In this document: piece after piece, positions 53,496 through 62,855 of the stretch
How the letters are laid out: the number at the start of each line of letters is the position of its first letter
How positions within the stretch are numbered: position 1 is the first letter of the stretch
Assembly: GCA_023548195.1 (NCBI GenBank)
Contig: JAJHZJ010000252.1
Span: 4,414,841-4,478,840, forward strand
Direction of reading: 5' to 3'
Source of the DNA: Bettongia penicillata ogilbyi
Lineage: Eukaryota > Chordata > Mammalia > Diprotodontia > Potoroidae
DNA: 64,000 bases
Made by a program: the position numbers and the translations under genes
The notes under the pieces: model-generated
The model's input: the letters and a program-made list of their open reading frames with translations, nothing else
The model's database searches: none
Told to the model about the DNA's origin: nothing

Positions 53496-53751
53496 GGGAG
53501 GAAGGTAGATGGCTAGTAGATGGAGCACCAAGGCTGGAATCAGGAAGACTCATCTTCCTGAATTCAAATCTGGTTTCACTCACTAACTGTGTGACCCTGG
53601 GCATGTCACTTCACCTATTTGCCTCAGTTTCCTCATCTTTGTAAAATGAGCTGGAGAAGGAAATGGCAAACTACTCCCATATCTTTGCCAAGAAAACCCC
53701 AAATGGGATCATGAAGAGTCAGACACAACAGAAACGTCTCAACAATAAAGC
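53496..53751 (+). mobile_element. tRNA-derived SINE nested in an L2, 8-bp target duplication
   Basis: Full-length SINE: 'agtagatggagcaccaaggc', 'actgtgtgaccctgggcatg', 'agctggagaaggaaatggca', 'tttgccaagaaaaccccaaa' and 'agtcagacacaacag'. A perfect TTCTAAAG duplication lies at 53488-53495 and 53752-53759. Confidence 0.93.
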
Positions 53752-53759
53752 TTCTAAAG

Positions 53760-53990
53760 CAGTAGCAAATAGAGAGAATGAGGATGAGTACAATTTTGGG
53801 AAAGGAGGTAGCATCTGGCAAGAACCTTTAAGGAAGCTGGAAATTCTAAGGACTTCAAGGAGGATGGGCATTCCAGGTATAGAGAAGATACTGCCTCTGC
53901 AATGACAGAGATAGAAGATGGAGGGCTGTGTGGAGGGGAAGTAGGGAGGATGGGTGTTAGAGGAGAGGGGTTGGGATAGAATGTAGAGAG
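53760..53990 (-). mobile_element. LINE L2, right of a SINE
   Basis: 'aggaagctggaaattctaag' and 'gatgggcattccaggtatag' continue antisense L2. The 118-codon minus frame at 53719-54075 is translated L2/SINE. Confidence 0.58.
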
Positions 53991-56329
53991 GAGTGAAAAG
54001 TGTTAAAGAGGAGGTATGCTGGAGCCAGATTAGGAGCCTCTTCAAATGTTCAAATTCAGAGGGTCTGGCTTTCACAACCCTTCTTCACTTGCTCAATTCC
54101 TATGCAATTTTTACCTGGATTTTCCCATAAAGCCTTGACAGGGGACCTACCCAAGATACCGGCGGTCTTCCTTTGGTTCTTTTAGCATTTCTAGCAAGGG
54201 GGCTCCCATTTATTCCCACCAACCGGCTCATTTCCTTTTCCAATCTGCATTGCTAATATATTTAAATCTCTCCAAAGTCCCCCAGCTCTGTTTTAGGATG
54301 AAGAAACAGGAAAGTAAAATATTTCTTGCTTCCTCTATGTATTAAGTCTTTTAGGTGGAAGTTTTTCTCTAGGGAAAATTTTACTACTGTCACAGGTCTT
54401 GATGTATTGCCACCTCCTAGAAACCAAATAGACGTCTCCAGTAGAGCCTGTCCACAGCTGCCAACTTCCTCAGACGATGGTAGGCTATTTGACTAAGTAC
54501 TGATTAAATAATGACCTCTTATTGTGACATTTGGTTGGAAAGCAAAAAGCATAAGCCAGGAAAGGAACCAGTTTGTCCAGAATGACATTTTTAGGGTTTC
54601 CTGTGAAGGATTCAGCTTTAGGTCCAGGAGTGGAAATAGGGGTGGTGTTTATAAGAGGTTCTTTCAGGGCATATAATAAGTAATAATATGTAAAATATGT
54701 AATAAAAAATAATATAACAGAAAAAATATGATGTAGAATATATGATATATGTCATTATTTATATAATTAATTTATATACTATCTATATAATTTATAAATA
54801 ATTAGTTAATATGTAATAACAAACTCTGGAAAAGACCATCTAAAGTTTTGAATCTGTTTCCAGATAACAGAATAAATGTGAACATAAGTACTTCTGGCTT
54901 ACCTCAACTGTAGGATACAGTACTATAAGTATATAGCATACTATATGTTACTATAGGTGCTGCTACTTATTTGTGATGAGAAGGTTGGTTCTAGGCAATC
55001 TCTGGAAAAAGACTTCTCACATAGTCATCCCTCAGCATTTTCTTCTCTCTAAAGCACTTACTTTTTCAGCATTCTGAAATCTTTTCTGTTACCTTTTTGA
55101 ACAGGTAGATTCTAGGCCCTTCTGTAGGCCGAGGCAAATGCTGGCAGACATGGGGATGCCACAGAGCAGCAGACACAGAATCTCACATACCTGGAATTGA
55201 AGACCCTAGAGTGTTTCCTCTGCTGTGCACTTGGAAATTTTATGCTCTAGGATGAGACAGGTTCCTAACATATTGCAATGGACACGGACAATGGAAAATG
55301 GGGCAAGAAAATGGGGCAAGACTCGAAGCCTGTAAGCTGTTTTTACAAGAGGAAACAAGACGTTCCCTAAACAAGACCTCTCCCAATCCCCAACTGTGAC
55401 CTCCCCAACCAAACATCCACACAAGCCCTATGACTGACACCAGCTGTATCACCACCTGCACTCTGGCTCCTTACAAGTCAGCTGGACCTCTGAATTCCAG
55501 TTATCACCTGCTGCCCTGATCCAGGGCAAAGTGGTGGTAAATCAGGACAACACCTTGAACTCCGAATTTCCTTATTCTAATCCTTGAGCATAGGTGATTC
55601 AATTTTGTGGGGGTGGGGGAAAACATCGAAGGAGGAAATTGATCTATAGCCATGACTAAATTTCTTTGTCCAGTTCTTTTTCCTCTCCTTACAAATGACA
55701 GTTTATGCAGGGTAAGGAGAGATGGAACGCTACTTTACTAGAAATCTAGGTTCTCAAATGGGAATAAGAAATGATTTCAAACACACACTAGGACCTTTAT
55801 TGATAGGGGTACCAAATAGATGAGAATCTTTACCTTCTATCTCAGAAACAATGAGCAACTTCAAAGAAACCAACAGCTTAACTCTCCAATAACCCAATCA
55901 ATTTATTTCAAGACACCATAGGGCCCTCCATGTGGAAAAGGTAGATTTGTAGTCCTCTTCCACATCTGTTTCCAGCAATTACAATGTACTCTTTTTTTCT
56001 CATTAAAGGAAACAACTGATGAAACATCAAGATAAATCTCTTTTAAAAAGATTATTTATTTTACCAGGGAGGAGACCAAAGAAAATACATTTCCTTCTAC
56101 TATATAAAGAGATTTTTTTTTTTGGTTAGAATGTGGGGAATCAATTTTTAAAATAAAATTAAAATGTCCTGATCATTTTAGCACACATATGACATTTGTC
56201 AACAATTTTCCCTGATCATTAGCTGTGATCAGGTAGGCAAAAGAGACCTTTTCTATTCAATTAATCACATTCTAACATGCAATATCATAGACTGAGTGCT
56301 TGAAGGGACCCTAGATGTTAAGTGATCCA
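53991..56329. other. 2.3 kb of unassigned DNA
   Basis: No recognisable repeats except TA-rich tracts at 54680-54810. A 15-base direct duplication (GAAAATGGGGCAAGA-like) lies at about 55292-55322. Minus frames at 55206-55424 and 55240-55461 carry no domain. Confidence 0.35.
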
Positions 56330-56515
56330 GGCCCATCAAGACCTGGTTTCAAATCCCACTTCAGAAACTTAGTGACCTTGGATAAAGAACTTCTCTGAAT
56401 CTCCTGTTTTCTCATCTGTAAAATAGAGATAAATAGCAGCACTTACAATGTTACGAGGATCAAATGAGAGAATATTTGTAAAGTGCTTTATGAACCCCCA
56501 AGTACTCTATGTATC
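56330..56515 (+). mobile_element. MIR-type SINE
   Basis: 'tggtttcaaatcccacttca', 'ctgttttctcatctgtaaaa', 'gaggatcaaatgagagaata' and 'tttgtaaagtgctttatgaa'. Confidence 0.78.
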
Positions 56516-56539
56516 ATTTTTTGTGGTCCGTTTTTCATT

Positions 56540-56612
56540 TTACTTCTCCAATGACTAACATGGGGGCCTTCCACAGGGTAGGGACTTAATAAAAGTTCTG
56601 TTGAATTATATC
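56540..56612 (+). mobile_element. LINE L2 3' terminus scrap
   Basis: 'tacttctccaatgactaaca' and 'gggtagggacttaataaaag'. Short and weak. Confidence 0.4.
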
Positions 56613-56860
56613 AAATGCTTCTAATTACATTTGCAGGCAGAAGTCCAAGCCCTATTTTGCATGGATAGAGTAATTTGGCACTATCACCTTATGAAACTCC
56701 CAGCCTGTGAATACGCAGTTAACCCACAGCTGACTTCTAAGATACTGTGAAAAAAAAATATTTTATAACTTCTTTTGTATTTGTTCAAAACTGAGGAGTA
56801 AAGGGCTGCTCATCTGGTGGGAAAAAAATACACAAATTGTGGTATTTGCATAGAATAAAG

Positions 56861-57014
56861 CTGGGGTGGGGAACCTGACCGCCTTCTAGGTCCCTGAGTG
56901 GGGCTTTTTGACTGAGTCCAAGTTTCACAGTTCTGTGAAGTCTGATTCAAAGGGCTGCACCTGAGGACCTAGAGGGCCACATGTGGTCTCGAGATTATAA
57001 GTTTCCCACCCCTG
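56861..57014. mobile_element. Fold-back hAT-like MITE, copy 2 of 2, with 8-bp duplication
   Basis: Terminal inverted repeats 'ctggggtggggaacctg' and 'gtttcccacccctg' bound an internally palindromic sequence centred on TTCACAGTTCTGTGAA (about 56925-56940). The flanks GAATAAAG (56853-56860) and CAATAAAA (57015-57022) agree at 6 of 8 positions, fitting the 8-bp duplication typical of hAT transposition. Confidence 0.75.
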
Positions 57015-57034
57015 CAATAAAATATTATCAAAGC

Positions 57035-57435
57035 ACAGGAAACAAGGAAATGAACAATTTCATATGAAACTAGGAAGACCTGTATGAACTGATGCAAAAA
57101 ACAGTAAGCACAACTAGGAGAACAATTTATACAACAGTGACAGCAGCAACATAAAGAAAAACATATTTGAAAGATGATATAATACTGATAATTGCAATGA
57201 TAAATCATAAGTTCAAAGGACTGAAGATGAATTGTGCCACCTACTTTTTTTCCAGAGAAGCGATGGACTTATACCAGAAGCACTGATTAAACTTAGTCAA
57301 TGCGGGAATTTGTTTTGCTGGATGATACATCTTATTGTGATGTTTTTTTGTGATATGTTGTTTTTCTACTGGAGTGATGGGAAGAAGAATTTAGAAAAAA
57401 AGTGGTTTGTTTTTTTTAATAAGACAATTTGAGGC
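57035..57435 (+). mobile_element. LINE-1 3' UTR
   Basis: 'gacctgtatgaactgatgca', 'agtaagcacaactaggagaa', 'aatttatacaacagtgacag' and 'aaaggactgaagatgaattg' match the marsupial L1 3' UTR in sense orientation. The distal part is diverged. Confidence 0.7.
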
Positions 57436-57529
57436 CTATTTCAAAGCAACCATTTTCCCCCTTTAGAAGCTAGTTTGAGGGAAATGTAGCCAAGTGTACC
57501 AAGTAAGTTCTTTAAAGTTCTAAAAAATA

Positions 57530-57775
57530 TATTTATATAGTATTTTATTCTTTTTTCAAAGTATTTCTCATTAGATCCTCACAACAACCCTATAACATCG
57601 GTCATATGGATCCTAGAAGGAACCTCAGAGACCATCTAGATCTCTTTTCTAAGTGAGGAAACAGAGATCCAGGGATACTATGATTTGCCCGACATAGATT
57701 TCAAGCCTCAGAGGTGGGATTTGAATTCATGTCCTCTGCCTCCAGACCCTGTGTTCTTTCCATTGTACTAGATGG
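57530..57775 (-). mobile_element. Two abutting MIR-type fragments
   Basis: 57530-57600 ('tctcattagatcctcacaac') and 57605-57775 ('tctagatctcttttctaagt', 'ctgtgttctttccattgtac') look like separate antisense MIR pieces. A third eroded piece may lie at 57776-57900. Confidence 0.6.
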
Positions 57776-57937
57776 TAATTATTAACCTCATTTTAGAGTT
57801 GGGGAAATGGAAGCATTGAAATATTAAAAGACTTCATCAAAGTCAGAGTAACAGAAGAGAGTCTATTTCCTAATTGGGTTTCCTAACTCCTAAGTTAGTA
57901 ATTTTTTCAATAAAGCACACCTAATGATCACGCTGGG

Positions 57938-58187
57938 GCAGTAGATAATGCAGTGAGTAGAGTGCTGGGCCTGAAGGAAGGAAGACTCATCTTCCTAAAT
58001 TCAAATATGGCCTCAGATACTTACTGGCTGTGTGACTCTGCCCAAATCACTTAACCCTGTTGGCCTCAGTTTCCACACCTGTAAAATGAACTGGAGGAAG
58101 AAATGGATAACCACTTTGGTATATTTGCTAAAGAAGACCCCAAATACAATCATGGAGAGTAGTACACAACTGAAACAGCCAAACAAG
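57938..58187 (+). mobile_element. tRNA-derived marsupial SINE
   Basis: 'gtagagtgctgggcctgaag', 'ctggctgtgtgactctgccc', 'tttgctaaagaagaccccaa' and 'gtacacaactgaaacagcca'. A 121-codon plus frame begins in this SINE and is not a gene. Confidence 0.87.
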
Positions 58188-58417
58188 GAAATTTATAGAA
58201 AAACACTGATGTTCTATATCCTGTCAGCTCAGGAAAGTGGAATCTCCCCCATGTATGCCTCTTTTTTATTCTCTAGACATGTCTCAGTCATCACTATTGC
58301 CTCACCTTTATGGACAGCCAATTGTAAACCTGTTTGGAAGGTGCTGTGTGTTCACAAGTTCTATCTTTTATTCTCCCATTCTCCTGAGCAGAGATGAACT
58401 ATCTCCTTTCTTTTAGA

Positions 58418-58697
58418 AAGAAAGGAAGGAAGAAAGGATGAAAGGAAAGAAGCACCTACTATGTGCGAGATTCTGTGCTGAGTAGTTTATAAATATTATC
58501 TCATTTGATCCCTATAGCAATCTGGGAAGTAAATTCCATTATTATCCCAAGTGTATAGTTGAGAAAACAGAGGCAGATAGAAGTCAAGTGAATGGCCAAG
58601 GGCCACACAATTATTAAGTGTCTGAAGTCAGGGTTGAACTAAGGTCTTCCTGATTTCAGGTCCAGTGCACCATCCACTGTGCTACCTACCTGCCCCA
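58418..58697 (-). mobile_element. MIR-type SINE with a purine tract at its 3' side
   Basis: Starts with GAAAGGAAGGAAGAAAGG (a TTCC tail on the element strand). Then 'gcacctactatgtgcgagat', 'attatctcatttgatcccta' and 'gtgcaccatccactgtgcta'. Same layout as 22260-22552. Confidence 0.8.
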
Positions 58698-58767
58698 GGT
58701 AGTAACTTACAAAAAGGTGCATTTCACTTGTCCTTCATAAGATTAGATTAGTCTGACAATGTATGGA

Positions 58768-58802
58768 ATGTACGTGTGTGTGTATGTGTGTGTGTGTGTG
58801 TG
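58768..58802. repeat. (GT)n microsatellite
   Basis: GTGTGTATGTG then a GT run. Confidence 0.95.
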
Positions 58803-59444
58803 GACATCAGCAGAAGCATCCCCGAGAGAGAACAGTAATGCCTTTACAAAGCTTTTCCAGAATTGGTCTGGGAAAGTTGAGCAGCCTCAGGAAACAACAG
58901 AATTTAAGAAAGAAAAAAAATTTGTTGTATAGACATGTAGTACAAGTTCTATCAGAGAGGCGATGTAGCCTCTGGCTAATCTCGAGAGGCTCTTCCAGTT
59001 GTAAAAGTCATGATTCTGTGACTGTCCCTCCCAGATCCCAGATGAAAACTTTATGCCTTCATTTAGAGCAACCTGAAGATGATGGCTGATCTGCCCAGGT
59101 CTGGTAAACAGACATCCACTAAAAGCCACAAAGAGAGGCTCTATCTAACAAGAATGACCAAATTTACTGGTTTGAAGTATGCTAGAGTGGTCACATGGAT
59201 TATGGCTCCAGGGACAGTAATGCACAATTTAGATCCTAACGTGCAACACAGAGAAAAGTTGCCATTCAAATTTATGATTCTTATTGGGACCTGATTCTTC
59301 CATGTTCGGTGTACAACTGGGCTTCTGGGATGATTAGTCAGTGCAGAGCCTCCAATGATCAAGGGCTGAAAGGGATTTTTAAAATTTGGGGAGGGGGTAG
59401 GTGGGGATCCTGGCTTCTTTTTATAATAAGGAAGACTGGCATGG
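58803..59444. other. Mostly unassigned; one MIR 3' scrap
   Basis: 'gaggctcttccagttgtaaa' with 'catgattctgtgactg' (58985-59030) is the typical MIR 3' end in sense. The 128-codon minus frame at 59141-59527 has no recognised domain. Confidence 0.4.
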
Positions 59445-59670
59445 TAGGGGAAAAGGCTAGATGGACTTGGAGTTATGAGAAAAAGGGTTTGAATTTTATT
59501 TTTGACATGTTGTAGGACCATGGACAAATCCTGTGGTCTTTCTGAATCTCAGTTTTCTCATTTTTTAAAGTGGGGAAAATTGCACCTGTTGGTGCCTTTA
59601 CAGGATGTTGTGAGGTTAAAATACAATAATGTATTTAAAGCACTCTGTAAACATTAATTTAATGCCAGCT
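59445..59670 (+). mobile_element. MIR-type SINE
   Basis: 'tctgaatctcagttttctca', 'aggatgttgtgaggttaaaa' and 'gcactctgtaaacattaatt'. Confidence 0.65.
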
Positions 59671-60435
59671 AATATGAATTTGGCCAACTCCAAATGTAGT
59701 TATTCTCCTTTGTGGGGAGCCAGGATTTAGGTGTAGCAGTATTTACTCTGCCTTGGCATGAATTAAAGTTAGATTTCCCTAGTGACTCACTTCTGTTCGT
59801 AGGTGTTGTAAGATGGCCTGAGGAATAGCAGTGTTAGATGGTGCAATGCCAATGTCTTTTAGAAACCTGTGAATTAGAGGAAAGGTGAGGCAACTGCTTC
59901 ACCTTTGTGACCTCAATCAAAGCTCTTGCTAATCTTTTACCTTCAACGTATTGCTAAATCTGTTTGGTTAGTGGCCTTATCCATGGATAAGCAGCTGCTT
60001 CACTCTAGTTAAAGGTGCAGCAAGCTCACTGACTATGACAGCTATCCCCAGACAAAGGTGATAAACTAAACTCTGGGGATTGATAATTTGAGAAAGGAAT
60101 GCATTAACCTAACATGCTCTGGTATGGCAACCTTACAGAATGAACAGGACAGAAGATTAACAGTTCTGTTCTGATGAAGTGAAACAGGGAAATAATTTCT
60201 GGCCTTCACACCTTAAAATAAAGGCAGTTGCTTGGGCATAAGTAAGACTCCCACAAGCAGCCTCTGAGTTGCAGGCAGTCAGTAGAAGGAGGAAGACCCA
60301 ATAAAACCAGGAGACGCTTTCTAAAGATTGTTTAGGAGTTCAGAATTTAAATTTTTTTGAATTAAAAAGTATTATAAACAACCATCAATGAGACAAATTA
60401 TCACATGAACACACAAACCAAAGAGTAAAATTATA
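59671..60435. other. Unassigned DNA, no gene seen
   Basis: Nothing recognised. Confidence 0.3.
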
Positions 60436-60493
60436 GATTAGATAGGTAGATAGATGATAGATAGTTTGATAGACAGATAGATGATAGACAGAT

Positions 60494-60564
<71 letters not shown>
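60436..60564. repeat. (GATA)n microsatellite
   Basis: Interrupted GATA/GATG/GACA units, then about 17 perfect GATA units from about 60496 to 60564. Confidence 0.98.
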
Positions 60565-60644
60565 TGCATTTATCAGGTTACAACCAAGTAAGTTAACAAG
60601 CCAACTCTCCTTCTAGTTCTGTCCAAAGTTCTAGTCCCTCTAGA

Positions 60645-60838
60645 TTTCTTTCCTTCCTTCTCTTTCTTCTTTTTTTCTTTCTTCCTTCCTTCCTTCCTTC
60701 CTTTCTTCCTTCCTTCCTTCCTTCCTTCCTTCCTTCCTTCCTTCCTTCCTTCCTTCCTTTCTTTCTTTCTTTTTTCTTTCTTTCTTTCTTTCCTCCTTTC
60801 CTTCTTCCTTTCTTCCTTCCTTCCTTTCTTTCTTTCCT

Positions 60839-60918
<80 letters not shown>

Positions 60919-60921
60919 TCA
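60645..60921. repeat. (CCTT)n-(CTTT)n pyrimidine tract, about 275 bp
   Basis: CCTT-rich left half, mixed middle and a pure CTTT right end. The Lys-Glu-Arg-rich minus frames of 134 and 177 codons over it are artefacts. Confidence 0.98.
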
Positions 60922-61874
60922 TCACATTCAGGTCCAGGTCTTCCTTGCTTTTTATCCCTTCCTGTAGATCTTCCAATGTAATGGCATGTAATGTCATTAT
61001 ATGGTTTCCTTATATGTGTTTGAAGCAGGGTGAGGAGGTAGTGATCAAAACAGAAAGTGGAAGTCCTTTCACAATACAACCATTTTGTGCCCCTCCCCCA
61101 ATCCAAGGGCGATGGGAGGGGAGCATATCTAAGCTTTCCAGGACTTGTAACCCCCAGAATCCCTCCTCTCCAGTTCTATGCAATGTCATTCAATCATTAC
61201 TTTCTTGTTAATGTTAACTTCATGTCCATGTTAATGACAGATCACAAATCCACCTTTTTTTTTTCTGAAATAAGAGGTAGGCAAGGTTTAAAAGAAAATA
61301 GATATTCTATTAAATCGTCTAATGTCTCCTGAAACTGGTCTCCTTGAGCCCTGTAACCTAAAGATATTTTATTAATGAACTCTTCCTGGAGGTCTCATAA
61401 TTCCCACAATGAATGGTTCAAAGAAACCTTTATTACACTGTCCAGGTGAGTTTCTCATTCCTGACAGTTCACTTGCTGGGTTCCAAGCATCATGTACGTC
61501 TAAAGTAATGGGTTTCTCAAGTTTTCTAATGCCAGATGTACACACCAAAGGGAAGTAGGAGTTGTCAGCTAGCCAGACTTTTGAGGCTGTAGTCACAGAA
61601 ACTGGAGAAAGCAAGACAAGGTGATACCTAAGATCCTAGGTTTAGATAAATCCACTTCCCTCTTTTTACAAATGAGGAAAATGAGACTGAGATTATACTA
61701 AAATCCAAGAAAGACAGTAGAATGAAGAATGATTTAAGGACAGTTCTCTTTTCACCCTTTTGAATAAATGAAGAGTCCATAAATGCAGCAAACTTAGCAG
61801 GGACAGGAAGGAGAAAATGGAAACAACACTCACAGGGAAAAAAATTGAACACTAACTCACCGGAAATGAAAATA
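60922..61874. other. Mostly unassigned; one MIR scrap
   Basis: 'ctttttacaaatgaggaaaa' at 61660-61690 is a MIR-like fragment. The rest shows no repeat or gene. Confidence 0.35.
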
Positions 61875-62215
61875 CCTTTCAACTGCTCAGTAATGAGATA
61901 AATGTAAATTAAAACAATTTTGAGGTTTCACCTCACACCGTGCAAAATGGGAAAAATTAAAAAAGAATTAGGAATGGTTAATGTTAGAAGGGCCATAGGA
62001 AGGAAAGCAAACTAATACATATATGAAATGGTCCAACTGTTGTGGATATTAATATGGAATTATGCAATAAATGTGACTAAACTGTCCCTTTGGCCCAGCA
62101 ATTCAACTACTAGGCTTATGCACAAAAGAAGTCAAAGACAAAGCAAAGGACCAATATATATTATAACAGCACTTTTCATAGTAGCAAAGAACCTTAAACA
62201 ATAGGGTGTGTTATA
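61875..62215 (+). mobile_element. LINE-1 ORF2 C-terminal fragment
   Basis: The plus translation, with stops, begins like the NEI/Q-INVN..F.VSPHT stretch that corresponds to 'QIKTTLRYHLTP' of L1 ORF2. It passes 'VPLAQQFNY.A' (equivalent to 'IPFDPAIPLLG') and ends in 'YYNSTFHSSKEP'. This is the same part of ORF2 as in the 21.7-22.1 kb copy, but in the opposite orientation and more decayed. Confidence 0.65.
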
Positions 62216-62629
62216 TATAGGCCAGAGCCAAGCAGGTAGATCTGGTACCTCAGATTTGATGTTAGAATGAAATTGAACACCTGGACATATGGCACTTAAT
62301 CAAAAAAAAAAAAAGATTCACCTAGCTGTAATAGAAGAAGGATATTAAGCAAGAACACCATGTTGATTTAACCAAATATAGCTCCCAGGTCACTTGGTTG
62401 CCTGTGGTAATCCACTGGTCAAGCATAAAAGAGCAGTGGAATTGTGGAGTTTTTGTACTCATATGACCAGGAAGCCATATCAACAAATCTAGTCCTTAGT
62501 TACCTGAGAGAGCCTTAGTCTCCTGAGCCATTTAAACCATAAGGCTGGTTTCAGTATCTTTTTAAGGAAAAAAACTAAACTGTGTAGGAAGAGGTTTAAG
62601 ATTTTGCTCCCACCACATGCCACCCTTTC
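62216..62629. other. Unassigned DNA, no gene seen
   Basis: Only an A-run near 62301-62314 stands out. Confidence 0.3.
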
Positions 62630-62855
62630 ATGTTCGATCATTTTTCAGTCATGTCCAACTCTTCATAACCCCCAAAGATACTAGACTGATTTATCATTTC
62701 CTTCCCCAATTCATTTTACAGCTGAAGAAACTGAGGTAAACAGGGTTAAATAACTTGCCCAGGGTCACACTGCTAATAAGTGTCTGAGGCCAGATTTGGA
62801 TTCAGGAAGATGAGTCTTTCTGACTGCAGTGCCAGTATTTTATCAACTGGTCTTC
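62630..62855 (-). mobile_element. tRNA-derived marsupial SINE
   Basis: 'ttttcagtcatgtccaactc', 'cattttacagctgaagaaac', 'taacttgcccagggtcacac' and 'tggattcaggaagatgagtc'. Confidence 0.87.

Noticed and set aside
53719..54075. 118-codon minus-strand frame
   Set aside because: Runs through L2 and a SINE tail and is explained as translated repeat.
58032..58397. 121-codon plus-strand frame
   Set aside because: The first third is SINE sequence and the rest shows no domain.
59141..59527. 128-codon minus-strand frame
   Set aside because: No domain or homologue recognised. It overlaps the start of a MIR, and this length is not unusual by chance in 64 kb.
60573..61106. 177-codon minus-strand frame, the longest in the window
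   Set aside because: Lys-Glu-Arg runs from the CTTT/CCTT tract, and the ends have no gene features.
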